The notes under the pieces are model-generated. The model saw only the letters and a program-made list of their open reading frames with translations, searched no databases and was not told the origin of the DNA. A stretch of 64,000 nt of DNA, from contig NZ_LGSZ01000009.1 in NCBI RefSeq assembly GCF_001298265.1, positions 62,001 through 126,000 on the forward strand, in the 5' to 3' direction. The translations under genes were made by a program, and so were the position numbers. Source of the DNA: Allobosea vaviloviae. Lineage in GTDB: Bacteria; Pseudomonadota; Alphaproteobacteria; Rhizobiales; Beijerinckiaceae. Within the stretch, counting starts at the first letter, position 1, and the number at the start of each line of letters is the position of its first letter. Shown here in pieces: positions 7,315-14,097 of this stretch.

Positions 7315-8922
7315 ATGACAGCTCTATCCAGCGTCGAGACTCTCGACATCTCTCCGGTCGGCCGCGTCGAAGGCGATCTCGACGTGCGCGTTGATATCCA
7401 GGACGGTGTGGTGACCAATGCTTGGACGCATGCGGAACTGTTCCGCGGCTTCGAGGTGATCCTGAAGGACAAGGATCCGCAGGCCGGGCTCGTGGTGACA
7501 CCGCGCGCTTGCGGCATCTGCGGCGCCTCGCACCTGACCTGCGCCGCCTGGGCGCTTGACACCGCCTGGGGCACGACCGTGCCGCGTAACGCGATCCTTG
7601 CACGTAACCTCGGCCAGATCGTGGAGTCGCTGCAATCGCTGCCGCGCCACCACTACGGACTCTTCATGATCGACTACACCAACGCCAACTATGCGGCGAG
7701 CCCGTTCTACGAAGAAGCTGTCAAGCGCTATTCGCCCTTCACCGGCACCTCCTATGAGGCTGGCGTGACGATCTCGGGCCGTCCGGTTGAGATCTACGCG
7801 CTCTTGGGCGGTCAGTGGCCGCATTCCTCCTTCATGGTGCCGGGCGGCGTGATGTGTGCCCCCACCCTGACCGACGTGACGCGCGCCTGGGCGATTCTCG
7901 AGCATTTCCGCCAGAACTGGATCGAACCGCTCTGGCTCGGCTGTTCGATGGAGCGCTACGAACAGATCCAGACCCTCGAGCAGTTCGAGGCCTGGCTGGA
8001 CGAAAGCCCGAAACATGCCAATTCGGACTTGGGCCTGTTCTGGCGCATGTCGAAGGAGATCGGGCTGCAACACTATGGCAAGGGCCACGGCAGGTTCGTG
8101 ACTTGGGGCTACCTGCCGCATGAAGACAAGTACAACAAGCCGACAATAGACAGCCGCTCAGGTGCGGTGATCATGAAGGCCGGTACCTATGACGGTGCCA
8201 CCGACAGCTTCGGCCCGATGGAGCACATCTTCACCCGCGAAGATACGACCCATGCCTGGTATGACGAAGGCAAGAGCGCCGTTCATCCTTTCGACCGTAC
8301 CACCAAGCCGATCGCCAAAAATACCGTCGATACGAATGGAAAATACTCCTGGGGTACCGCCGTGCGGCACGCCGAGAGCGGCGCGATGGAGGCCGGTCCG
8401 CTGGCACGGCGTCTGATCGCTGGAAACACGACCGGGCAGGCATTCCAGCATTCAGATGGTCTCGTGCTCGACATGTACCGCAAGATGGGCGGTGCCTCGA
8501 TCATGCTGCGACACTTCGCGCGGATGCACGAATTGTGCATCCTCTATCGCGAGGCGGAGCGTATCCTGCGCGAGTTCCGCCTGAACGACGAGTGGTACAT
8601 CAAGCCGACTGAACGGGACGGCAAGGGGTGGGGTGCCACCGAAGCGATCCGTGGCGCTCTGTGCCACTGGATCGAAGTCAAGAACGGCAAGATCGCGAAC
8701 TACCAGATCATCGCACCGACGACCTGGAACGTTGGTCCGCGTTCCGCCGACGGCCAGCGCGGCCCGATCGAAGAGGCCTTGCTCGGAACCCCGATCAAGA
8801 ACAAGCATGATCCGGTCGAGGTCGGCCACGTTTGCCGGTCCTATGACAGCTGCCTCGTCTGCACCGTGCATGCGCATGACGGCGACACCGGCGAGGAGAT
8901 GGCCCGCTTCCGGACCGCCTGA
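7315..8922 (+). CDS. hupL: [NiFe] uptake hydrogenase large subunit, group 2a-like
   Basis: This is the catalytic subunit that binds the NiFe(CN)2CO centre and oxidises H2; it has 535 residues. The N-terminal L1 motif is RACGICGASH (64-73, Cys66 and Cys69). The C-terminal L2 motif is DSCLVCTVH (511-519, Cys513 and Cys516). Sixteen residues follow His519, consistent with a C-terminal peptide removed by the endopeptidase encoded at 9682. The L2 motif has Ser512 where most families have Pro (DPCxxC). The length and the accessory genes behind it (TPR, NifU-Rieske, NHL) favour group 2a over 1h. A large stem-loop follows the stop codon. Confidence 0.93.
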   Translation: MTALSSVETLDISPVGRVEGDLDVRVDIQDGVVTNAWTHAELFRGFEVILKDKDPQAGLVVTPRACGICGASHLTCAAWALDTAWGTTVPRNAILARNLGQIVESLQSLPRHHYGLFMIDYTNANYAASPFYEEAVKRYSPFTGTSYEAGVTISGRPVEIYALLGGQWPHSSFMVPGGVMCAPTLTDVTRAWAILEHFRQNWIEPLWLGCSMERYEQIQTLEQFEAWLDESPKHANSDLGLFWRMSKEIGLQHYGKGHGRFVTWGYLPHEDKYNKPTIDSRSGAVIMKAGTYDGATDSFGPMEHIFTREDTTHAWYDEGKSAVHPFDRTTKPIAKNTVDTNGKYSWGTAVRHAESGAMEAGPLARRLIAGNTTGQAFQHSDGLVLDMYRKMGGASIMLRHFARMHELCILYREAERILREFRLNDEWYIKPTERDGKGWGATEAIRGALCHWIEVKNGKIANYQIIAPTTWNVGPRSADGQRGPIEEALLGTPIKNKHDPVEVGHVCRSYDSCLVCTVHAHDGDTGEEMARFRTA

Positions 8923-8927
8923 CCCAT

Positions 8928-8971
8928 CTCCCCCGAAGCAATCTCGCCTTACAGCGGAATTGCTTCGGGAG
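8928..8971 (+). promoter_or_regulatory. stem-loop between hupL and downstream genes
   Basis: CTCCCCCGAAGCAAT (8928-8942) pairs with ATTGCTTCGGGAG (8959-8971): 13 bp with two bulged C and a 16-nt loop. There is no U tract. It may protect the 3' end of a processed hupSL mRNA or partly terminate it, giving more structural subunit than accessory protein. Confidence 0.55.
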
Positions 8972-8997
8972 AAACGCACACCGGTGGGGAGGCCGTC

Positions 8998-9384
8998 ATG
9001 AGCCAAAACAAAGATGCCGTCGCTACGGCACGGGATACGAAATACTTCACGGACCGCTACGGCCTTTCTCCGGCTGATGCGGACCATGATATGTTGCTTC
9101 GCATGATCGAGGATATCTTTGAGGATGGGCTTGTGACCGAGGTCAGCCCGTTCCCTGAAACCGACCGCGAGTTCGGGAAACTACTGGACATCCTGCGGCC
9201 GCTGAGCGCGGACGATCTGCGCCAGAAACTGGTGATCTCGGGCTGGCTTCTGGAGCCTTACGGACCAGACCGGATGCGCTGTCAGGAGTGCATGTACTAT
9301 CTGGTACACCGGCGCTGGTGCGATCTGCCTGAACTCAACTTGCCTGCCAAGCCGGACTGGTGGTGCAGGCTCTGGCGCATATGA
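8998..9384 (+). CDS. small four-Cys protein with HiPIP-like C-terminus, copy 1
   Basis: This 128-residue protein has no signal peptide. An acidic helical N-terminal part (about 20-90) is followed by Cys95-x2-Cys98-x9-Cys108-x14-Cys123. The surroundings (CMYY after the pair, CDLPEL at the third Cys, WWCRLW at the fourth) recall high-potential iron-sulfur proteins, which end in an aromatic-Cys-x2-aromatic motif and have C-x2-C plus two more Cys. All four Cys lie in this module. A paralogue starts 11 nt after the stop codon. Its place between hupL and the endopeptidase gene suggests an electron carrier or cluster-assembly partner of the hydrogenase. HiPIP likeness is my reading of the pattern; a zinc site is possible. 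Confidence 0.8.
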   Translation: MSQNKDAVATARDTKYFTDRYGLSPADADHDMLLRMIEDIFEDGLVTEVSPFPETDREFGKLLDILRPLSADDLRQKLVISGWLLEPYGPDRMRCQECMYYLVHRRWCDLPELNLPAKPDWWCRLWRI

Positions 9385-9394
9385 AGGTCCACCC

Positions 9395-9709
9395 ATGATG
9401 GACATGGATGCCTTGCGTCGCTCAATCGCCGACCGCCTCTCGGCGGGGCTGCAGACCGAAGTCTGGCCACGGGCCGAAACAAGCGAAGAGGTCAATGCCA
9501 TCGTCAACCGGCTTCAGCTCGAAGCCGGCGACGACCTCGACAAGAAGCTGATCATTGCCGGCTTTACCGACCACACGATTGAAGCTGAGGGCATGCCGCA
9601 ACCCTGCGAGACCTGCATGTATTACAAAGTCCACGCCAGATGCTGCGATCTTCCCGAACTGATGCTTCCGGTCGAGCCCGCATGGTCCTGCAGGTTGTGG
9701 CGGATTTGA
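9395..9709 (+). CDS. small four-Cys protein with HiPIP-like C-terminus, copy 2
   Basis: A 104-residue paralogue of the preceding gene product. The C-terminal module has the same spacing: Cys71-x2-Cys74-x9-Cys84-x14-Cys99, with an extra Cys83. The ends CMYY, CDLPEL, LP-x2-P and CRLWRI are shared with copy 1. The N-terminal half is also related (DLDKKLIIAGF versus DLRQKLVISGW) but shorter. It has no signal peptide. The endopeptidase gene overlaps its 3' end. The pair looks like a tandem duplication kept for two related roles, or for a heterodimer, in H2-derived electron transfer; this is inference. Confidence 0.8.
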   Translation: MMDMDALRRSIADRLSAGLQTEVWPRAETSEEVNAIVNRLQLEAGDDLDKKLIIAGFTDHTIEAEGMPQPCETCMYYKVHARCCDLPELMLPVEPAWSCRLWRI

Positions 9710-10182
9710 TCGGACAGCAAATCGTCGTCCTGGGCTGCGGAAATCCGAACCGCAGCGATGATGGGGCGGGCCCTGCGGTGATCGAGTTGCTTCGCAACCG
9801 CCAGTTGCCAGCGTCTGTTCGCCTGTTTGACGTTGGCACCGACGGTATGGCCGTAATTTACAAAGCGCGGGGCGCCACCCATCTGCTGATTGTGGACGCT
9901 CGGGTTCCCACGGGAACACCAGGTTCGGTCTACGAAGTACCGGGCGAAGTTCTTGCAGCACCACCGGCGCGCGGAGCAGGCCTGCACGAATTTCGCTGGG
10001 ACAACGCGATCTATGCCGGGCAGCGCATCTATGGCGATGCGTTTCCCGCGCACGTAACGGTCTTCCTGATCGAGGCAGAGACACTCGCGCTTGGCTTGTC
10101 TCTCAGCCCCACAGTCTCCACGGCAGTCGAGCTTGTCGCAAACAAGGTGACGACCCTCCTGCAACACTGGGCTTCGACATGA
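9682..10182 (+). CDS. hydrogenase maturation endopeptidase (HupW/HyaD type)
   Basis: This protease cuts the C-terminal peptide of the large subunit after nickel insertion. The N-terminal motif is IVVLGCGNPNRSDDGAG, in which the Glu/Asp and Asp that bind nickel in this family are represented by the SDDG segment. DVGTDGMAV and LLIVDARVP follow, corresponding to the second metal-binding Asp region of the peptidase M52 fold. ATG 9682 gives 166 residues and overlaps the previous gene by 28 nt. A TTG at 9706 placed over the preceding TGA would give a tighter fit and is an equal alternative. The target is HupL with its 16-residue tail. Confidence 0.85.
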   Translation: MVLQVVADLIGQQIVVLGCGNPNRSDDGAGPAVIELLRNRQLPASVRLFDVGTDGMAVIYKARGATHLLIVDARVPTGTPGSVYEVPGEVLAAPPARGAGLHEFRWDNAIYAGQRIYGDAFPAHVTVFLIEAETLALGLSLSPTVSTAVELVANKVTTLLQHWAST

Positions 10183-10505
10183 GCATTGGCATCGCCGTCC
10201 GTGACGGGTCTGTCTATCTGCCGGCGCCGGTTGTCGAGACCTATCTGCAGGGTGTCGCGGCGGTTGTGGTCCTGATCCGGGACCAGACGCTGATGGTTCT
10301 GCCGGTGCATCATGCGACGGCCGGAGGCTGCTTGCTTAAACAGCGCAACGCCGCCGGCGACCGCGTCGCGCAGGCACACGACGTATTTCAGGCCCATGGG
10401 CTGCTCGCCATGGCGGTGTCCGACTTACCGGTACATTGGAATTCTGAGATGTGCGCCCTCTGCGCTCCGATCCCCGGCGAGTTAGCAAAGTTAGTTTACA
10501 AGTAA
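10179..10505 (+). CDS. conserved-looking hypothetical in hydrogenase operon
   Basis: A 108-residue protein starting at an ATGA overlap with the endopeptidase gene, so it is probably translationally coupled. It has a beta-rich N-terminal half (SIGIAVRDGSVYLPAP, VVVLIRDQTLMVLPV), a His pair at about 46-47, and a C-x2-C pair near the end (MCALCAPIP). It has no signal peptide or membrane segment. I do not recognise the family. Coupling to the protease gene suggests a part in maturation, but nothing in the sequence proves it. Confidence 0.7.
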   Translation: MSIGIAVRDGSVYLPAPVVETYLQGVAAVVVLIRDQTLMVLPVHHATAGGCLLKQRNAAGDRVAQAHDVFQAHGLLAMAVSDLPVHWNSEMCALCAPIPGELAKLVYK

Positions 10506-10516
10506 GAAAGAAAGTA

Positions 10517-10565
10517 GACGGTCGAGCGTTGATGCTCTAGGGTGATCAGGGATAACGCGACCGTC
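10517..10565 (+). other. long stem-loop before TPR gene
   Basis: GACGGTCG (10517-10524) pairs with CGACCGTC (10558-10565). The 33-nt loop includes a second short stem (GAGC/GCTC). It lies in the only sizeable gap (82 nt) between accessory genes and ends 22 nt before the TPR start. It may be a processing or attenuation site. Confidence 0.4.
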
Positions 10566-10587
10566 AGAGTCGCGCAGGGAGGACTCG

Positions 10588-11589
10588 TTGGGCGCATCAA
10601 GCCGCACGAAGCAACAGGTCGACGCGGCGCTTGCGGCGGTCGAGGACGCAGACGCATCTGACTCCGACAAGGCACAGATGCTGATGGAAATTGCGATGGG
10701 CCTGCAACAGGCCCCGCGCGACCCTGAGGATCTGCGCGCGGCCGTCGATCTTTATCGCCGGGCGATCGCTCTGGTGCCGCCAAACGAAGCTCTGGGTGCC
10801 GCGCGCATTCGTGCGCGGCTTTCGACCGCGCTGATGGCGGTGCCTGGCAGCGACGCGGAGGCGATCAAGGCGGCGCGGTTGGAGATGACGACCGCCATTG
10901 CAACTCTGACGGCAGAGGGCTCGGATGCCGAGATCGCCGAGGCCGAAATGAACCTCGGGCTGATCTGCCAGACGATGGCGGGGATGGGACTTGCCCCGAT
11001 CCAGCCTGCGATTAGCGCTTATCAGCGTGCCCTGCGTACCTTTGACCGGACCGCCTTTCCCAAGGAATTCGCTATCCTGCAGAACAATCTGGCCACGGCC
11101 TTCCTGTCGATGCCGTTTACCGACGAGTCGGGCAAATTGCGCGAGGCGTTGGCTGTTCAGGCATTCGAGGAAGCGCTGCGTGTCGTTACATTGATCGACC
11201 AGCCGGTCGAGTATGCGATGCTCCAGAACAACCTCGGCAATGCGCTGCAATATGTGTCTTCGGCGCACCGGGTCGAGAACGGCTTTCGCGCGCTCGAGGC
11301 CTATGACGAGGCGCTGAAGGTTCGCACTTTTCGCGACATGCCCGAGGCCTATGCCAACACCATCGCCAACAAGGCGAACTGCATGGCGAACCTGCCCGAC
11401 GATCCGGCGAACCCCGAGGCGGGAAACCCGCGCAACGTCGCGGCGGCGGTGGCCCTGCTGCGCGAGGCCAAGGGCATATTTGTCGCCCGCGGGGTCGAGG
11501 ACAAGGCGCAAGCGGTTGCCGAGGCGATTACCGAACTTTCGTCGCACCTCGCTCCCCACGGCGCGTTCGCGCCCAACGCCATGCACTGA
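10588..11589 (+). CDS. TPR-repeat protein of the hydrogenase cluster
   Basis: A 333-residue soluble helical protein with no signal peptide. Repeating units such as AVDLYRRAIALVPP, AISAYQRALRTFD, FAILQNNLATAFLSMP and YAMLQNNLGNALQYV fit tetratricopeptide repeats, at least five of them. The start is TTG 10588 behind GGGAGG. TPR proteins are known companions of group 2a hydrogenase operons in actinobacteria and Nitrospira. A scaffold or chaperone role for HupSL assembly is inferred. Confidence 0.8.
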   Translation: MGASSRTKQQVDAALAAVEDADASDSDKAQMLMEIAMGLQQAPRDPEDLRAAVDLYRRAIALVPPNEALGAARIRARLSTALMAVPGSDAEAIKAARLEMTTAIATLTAEGSDAEIAEAEMNLGLICQTMAGMGLAPIQPAISAYQRALRTFDRTAFPKEFAILQNNLATAFLSMPFTDESGKLREALAVQAFEEALRVVTLIDQPVEYAMLQNNLGNALQYVSSAHRVENGFRALEAYDEALKVRTFRDMPEAYANTIANKANCMANLPDDPANPEAGNPRNVAAAVALLREAKGIFVARGVEDKAQAVAEAITELSSHLAPHGAFAPNAMH

Positions 11590-11624
11590 CCACACCGAAA
11601 AAGCTCGAAGAAGGAGACCATCGC

Positions 11625-11810
11625 TTGATCATACTTGCTGCATTGGCCGCAGGATGCCTCGCTGCGCCGCTTGCTGGAGCCGTGGGCGGTGTCGCGGTCG
11701 GAAAGTCAGCGCTTGGAACCGAACTCGCCGCCTATATGGGCGGCCTTTACGGTGCAATCGCCGGTGGGGTGGCCGTCGTCGCGACCATCGTCGTTCTGTC
11801 GCTGACCTGA
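11625..11810 (+). CDS. small glycine-rich membrane protein 1
   Basis: A 61-residue protein with two hydrophobic segments (about 1-24 and 37-60) rich in Gly and Ala with small-residue spacing (AGAVGGVAVGK, GGLYGAIAGGVAV) that favours tight helix packing. The start is TTG 11625 after AAGGAG (11611-11616). A second small membrane protein gene starts 14 nt after the stop codon. It may be a membrane anchor or quinone-access part for the otherwise soluble hydrogenase; no homology to mycobacterial HucM can be claimed from sight. Confidence 0.7.
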   Translation: MIILAALAAGCLAAPLAGAVGGVAVGKSALGTELAAYMGGLYGAIAGGVAVVATIVVLSLT

Positions 11811-11823
11811 GGGAGGGCCGCAC

Positions 11824-12045
11824 ATGTTCGCCATGGCTATGAATTCTGCGAAGCTCTTCTTCGCCGGAAAGCTGTTCAAGAACAATGGACAGGTGATCCT
11901 CCAGTTCGCTCTCGGTTCCATTGCGGGAATCGTTGTCGGCGTCGGGGTCGGTCAAATCGCCCCCATCTGGGCGGCTGCACTTGCTGCGGGAGGCGTGACC
12001 GGACTGATCCAGCCTCTCCTCCTCAAGAACGTGAAGTACGCGTGA
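11824..12045 (+). CDS. small glycine-rich membrane protein 2
   Basis: A 73-residue protein with a basic, amphipathic start (FFAGKLFKNN) followed by a hydrophobic, Gly-rich hairpin (LGSIAGIVVGVGVGQIAP and AAALAAGGVTGLIQPLLL) and a Lys-containing end. It lies between small membrane protein 1 and the NifU-Rieske fusion, with 4 nt to the latter. The function is unknown. Pairing with the preceding protein in the membrane, to dock the hydrogenase or feed electrons to quinone, is an inference from position. Confidence 0.7.
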   Translation: MFAMAMNSAKLFFAGKLFKNNGQVILQFALGSIAGIVVGVGVGQIAPIWAAALAAGGVTGLIQPLLLKNVKYA

Positions 12046-12049
12046 TCTA

Positions 12050-12922
12050 ATGCCTGACAGCGGCGCCCCCGAGCACAGTGATCGTCCCGGCCTCGACCGG
12101 CTCTTGGGCGATCTCAATGCGCTCGAGGCGCTGGCCGAGGGCTGGGACGATGCGGCGCGGATTGGGGCCAGGGCGCAGGCTGCAGCAATCGACGCGCTGA
12201 ACGCCGAAGCGTTCCGGCGAATGATCAGCGCGCTGAAGTCCCAAGACGGCTTCGGCAAGGCGCTGGTCGATGCGGCGCGCGACGAAGTCGTCTATGCCGT
12301 CCTGCGCCGGCACGGTATCCTAAAGCCGTCGCTGCATGAAAGGGTCGAGGCCGCGCTGGAAACAGTGCGCCCTATGCTGGCCAGCCACGGCGGCAATGCC
12401 GAGGTCGCCTCGGTCGAGGGCAACCGCGCCGAGATCCGCTTTTTGGGTGCCTGCGACGGCTGCCCGGCCTCGCAACTCACATTCTATGCCGGCGTCAAGA
12501 AGGCGATCGAGGATCATGTGCCCGAGATCACCGAAGTGCGCCAGGTCAAGGGGCTGGGCGGCGGTGGTGCCGACACGGTGCATTTCACCTCGCCCTTTGC
12601 CGAGACGCTGGGGGGCAGCTGGATCAACGCGCTCAATCTGGCGAAGCTGCCGGATGGTACGACGCTGTTCGAGACCGTCGGCGGTGAATCGGTGATCTTT
12701 GCGCGGCAGGGCGATCTGGTGACCTGTTTTCGCAACGCCTGCGCGCACATGGGGCTCGAGATGACCGAGGGTGCCGTCGAGGCGGGCATCCTGACCTGCC
12801 CTTGGCATGGTTTCCGCTATGCGCTGGAAAGTGGCGAATGCCTGACCGCGCCCGAAGTGCAGTTGCACGCGCATGCGGTGCGGGTGATCGGCTCGCACAT
12901 CCAGGTCAGGATCGTGCCATGA
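12050..12922 (+). CDS. NifU-like / Rieske [2Fe-2S] fusion protein
   Basis: A 290-residue protein in three parts. The N-terminal helical region (1-95) has no clear match. A NifU C-terminal-type domain (about 96-165) has the cluster-carrying pair Cys135-x2-Cys138 (ACDGCPAS). A Rieske domain (about 190-288) has Cys231-x-His233 and Cys250-x2-His253 (CAHMG, CPWHGF). It has no signal peptide, so it is cytoplasmic. NifU domains donate FeS clusters and Rieske domains carry electrons. This gene type accompanies group 2a hydrogenases, and roles in FeS assembly or as electron relay are both possible. The gene overlaps the NHL gene by 4 nt (ATGA). Confidence 0.88.
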   Translation: MPDSGAPEHSDRPGLDRLLGDLNALEALAEGWDDAARIGARAQAAAIDALNAEAFRRMISALKSQDGFGKALVDAARDEVVYAVLRRHGILKPSLHERVEAALETVRPMLASHGGNAEVASVEGNRAEIRFLGACDGCPASQLTFYAGVKKAIEDHVPEITEVRQVKGLGGGGADTVHFTSPFAETLGGSWINALNLAKLPDGTTLFETVGGESVIFARQGDLVTCFRNACAHMGLEMTEGAVEAGILTCPWHGFRYALESGECLTAPEVQLHAHAVRVIGSHIQVRIVP

Positions 12923-14097
12923 AGGTTTCGCTCGCGCCCTCGTTTGCGCCGGTCAAGGCCGAGGGCACGGTGACAAATGGTCCCCCGCTCCTCGACCCCT
13001 CGGGCGCGCAGGTGATCTTGGGATCGGATGGCGGGCTGCTGGCCGACCCGATTACCCCGGCTGCGCATCGCCTGTTCGGGCCGCGTGGCGTCTGCCTGCA
13101 TCCCGACGGCTCGTTCTGGGTCGCCGATACCGGGCACCATCGGCTGCTGGGCTGGCGCAAGCTGCCGGACCGCGACGACCAGCCGGCCGATATCCTGTTC
13201 GGCCAGCCCGCCTTTGGCCGCGAGGGGCGCAATGCCAAAGGGTCGGTGACCGCCGCCACGCTGAACGTGCCGACCGGCATCACCGCCTTTCGCGGCGGCC
13301 TGGCGGTGGCGGATGCCTGGAACCACCGGGTGCTGATCTGGCACCGCCTGCCCGAGGGACCGGACAGCCCGGCCGACATCGTGCTTGGTCAGGCCGATGC
13401 GGCGTCGGCGCTGGCCAATCGCGGCGCGGATGCGCCGGGACCTCAGACGCTTCACTGGCCCTATGGCCTGTCCGAAATCGACGGCAGGCTGGTCGTCTGC
13501 GACACCGGCAACCGCCGCCTGCTGGTCTGGAACGATCCGGTCGAAACCGGACAGCCCGCCGATCTGGTGCTGGGTCAGGACTGTTTCACCTGCCGCGACG
13601 AGAATGCGGGTGGGCCAGTCTCGGCCCGTTCCATGCGTTGGCCCCATATGGCCACCGGCTGGCGCGGCGGGCTGGCGGTCGCGGATGCGGGCAACAATCG
13701 CGTCATGGTCTGGTCCAGCTTTCCCCAAGCCAATGGTCAGCTTGCCGATTCCCTCGTAGGCCAAGCTAGGATGACTGATTGCGACCTGAACCGGGGCGCC
13801 TATTACCCGTCGTCGCTAGCGGTCAACATGCCCTATGCGCTCGGGGTGCTGGGCGACCGGCTGATTGTCGGGGATACAGCCAATTCGCGGCTGCTGGGCT
13901 TTGCCGCGGCCGGCTTTGCGGCCGAGGCCGGTTGGTTGACCGGCCAGCCTGATTTCGCCTCGAAGGGCGACAACCGCTGGGGGCTGGCCATGCGCGACAG
14001 CCTGTGCTGGCCCTACGGCCTCTCGGTCCGTGGCAGCACGGTCGCCGTGGCCGACAGCGGCAACAACCGCGTGCTGATATGGGAATCCGCGCCATGA
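12919..14097 (+). CDS. NHL-repeat beta-propeller protein
   Basis: A 393-residue protein with six NHL-type repeats, each ending in a variant of VADxGNNRVLxW (VADTGHHRLLGW, VADAWNHRVLIW, VCDTGNRRLLVW, VADAGNNRVMVW, VGDTANSRLLGF, VADSGNNRVLIW). A PADIVLGQ-like strand lies between most units. This predicts a six-blade propeller with a Cys pair in the fourth unit (CFTCRDEN). There is no signal peptide. ATG 12919 overlaps the previous stop codon and the stop overlaps hypF, so it is part of one transcript. It is probably a binding platform in hydrogenase assembly or attachment; NHL proteins recur in group 2a clusters. Confidence 0.85.
   Translation: MKVSLAPSFAPVKAEGTVTNGPPLLDPSGAQVILGSDGGLLADPITPAAHRLFGPRGVCLHPDGSFWVADTGHHRLLGWRKLPDRDDQPADILFGQPAFGREGRNAKGSVTAATLNVPTGITAFRGGLAVADAWNHRVLIWHRLPEGPDSPADIVLGQADAASALANRGADAPGPQTLHWPYGLSEIDGRLVVCDTGNRRLLVWNDPVETGQPADLVLGQDCFTCRDENAGGPVSARSMRWPHMATGWRGGLAVADAGNNRVMVWSSFPQANGQLADSLVGQARMTDCDLNRGAYYPSSLAVNMPYALGVLGDRLIVGDTANSRLLGFAAAGFAAEAGWLTGQPDFASKGDNRWGLAMRDSLCWPYGLSVRGSTVAVADSGNNRVLIWESAP

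Noticed and set aside
6327..8922. Group 1h (Hhy) hydrogenase
   Set aside because: Subunit lengths and the TPR, NifU-Rieske and NHL companions fit group 2a better, though a tree is needed to exclude 1h.
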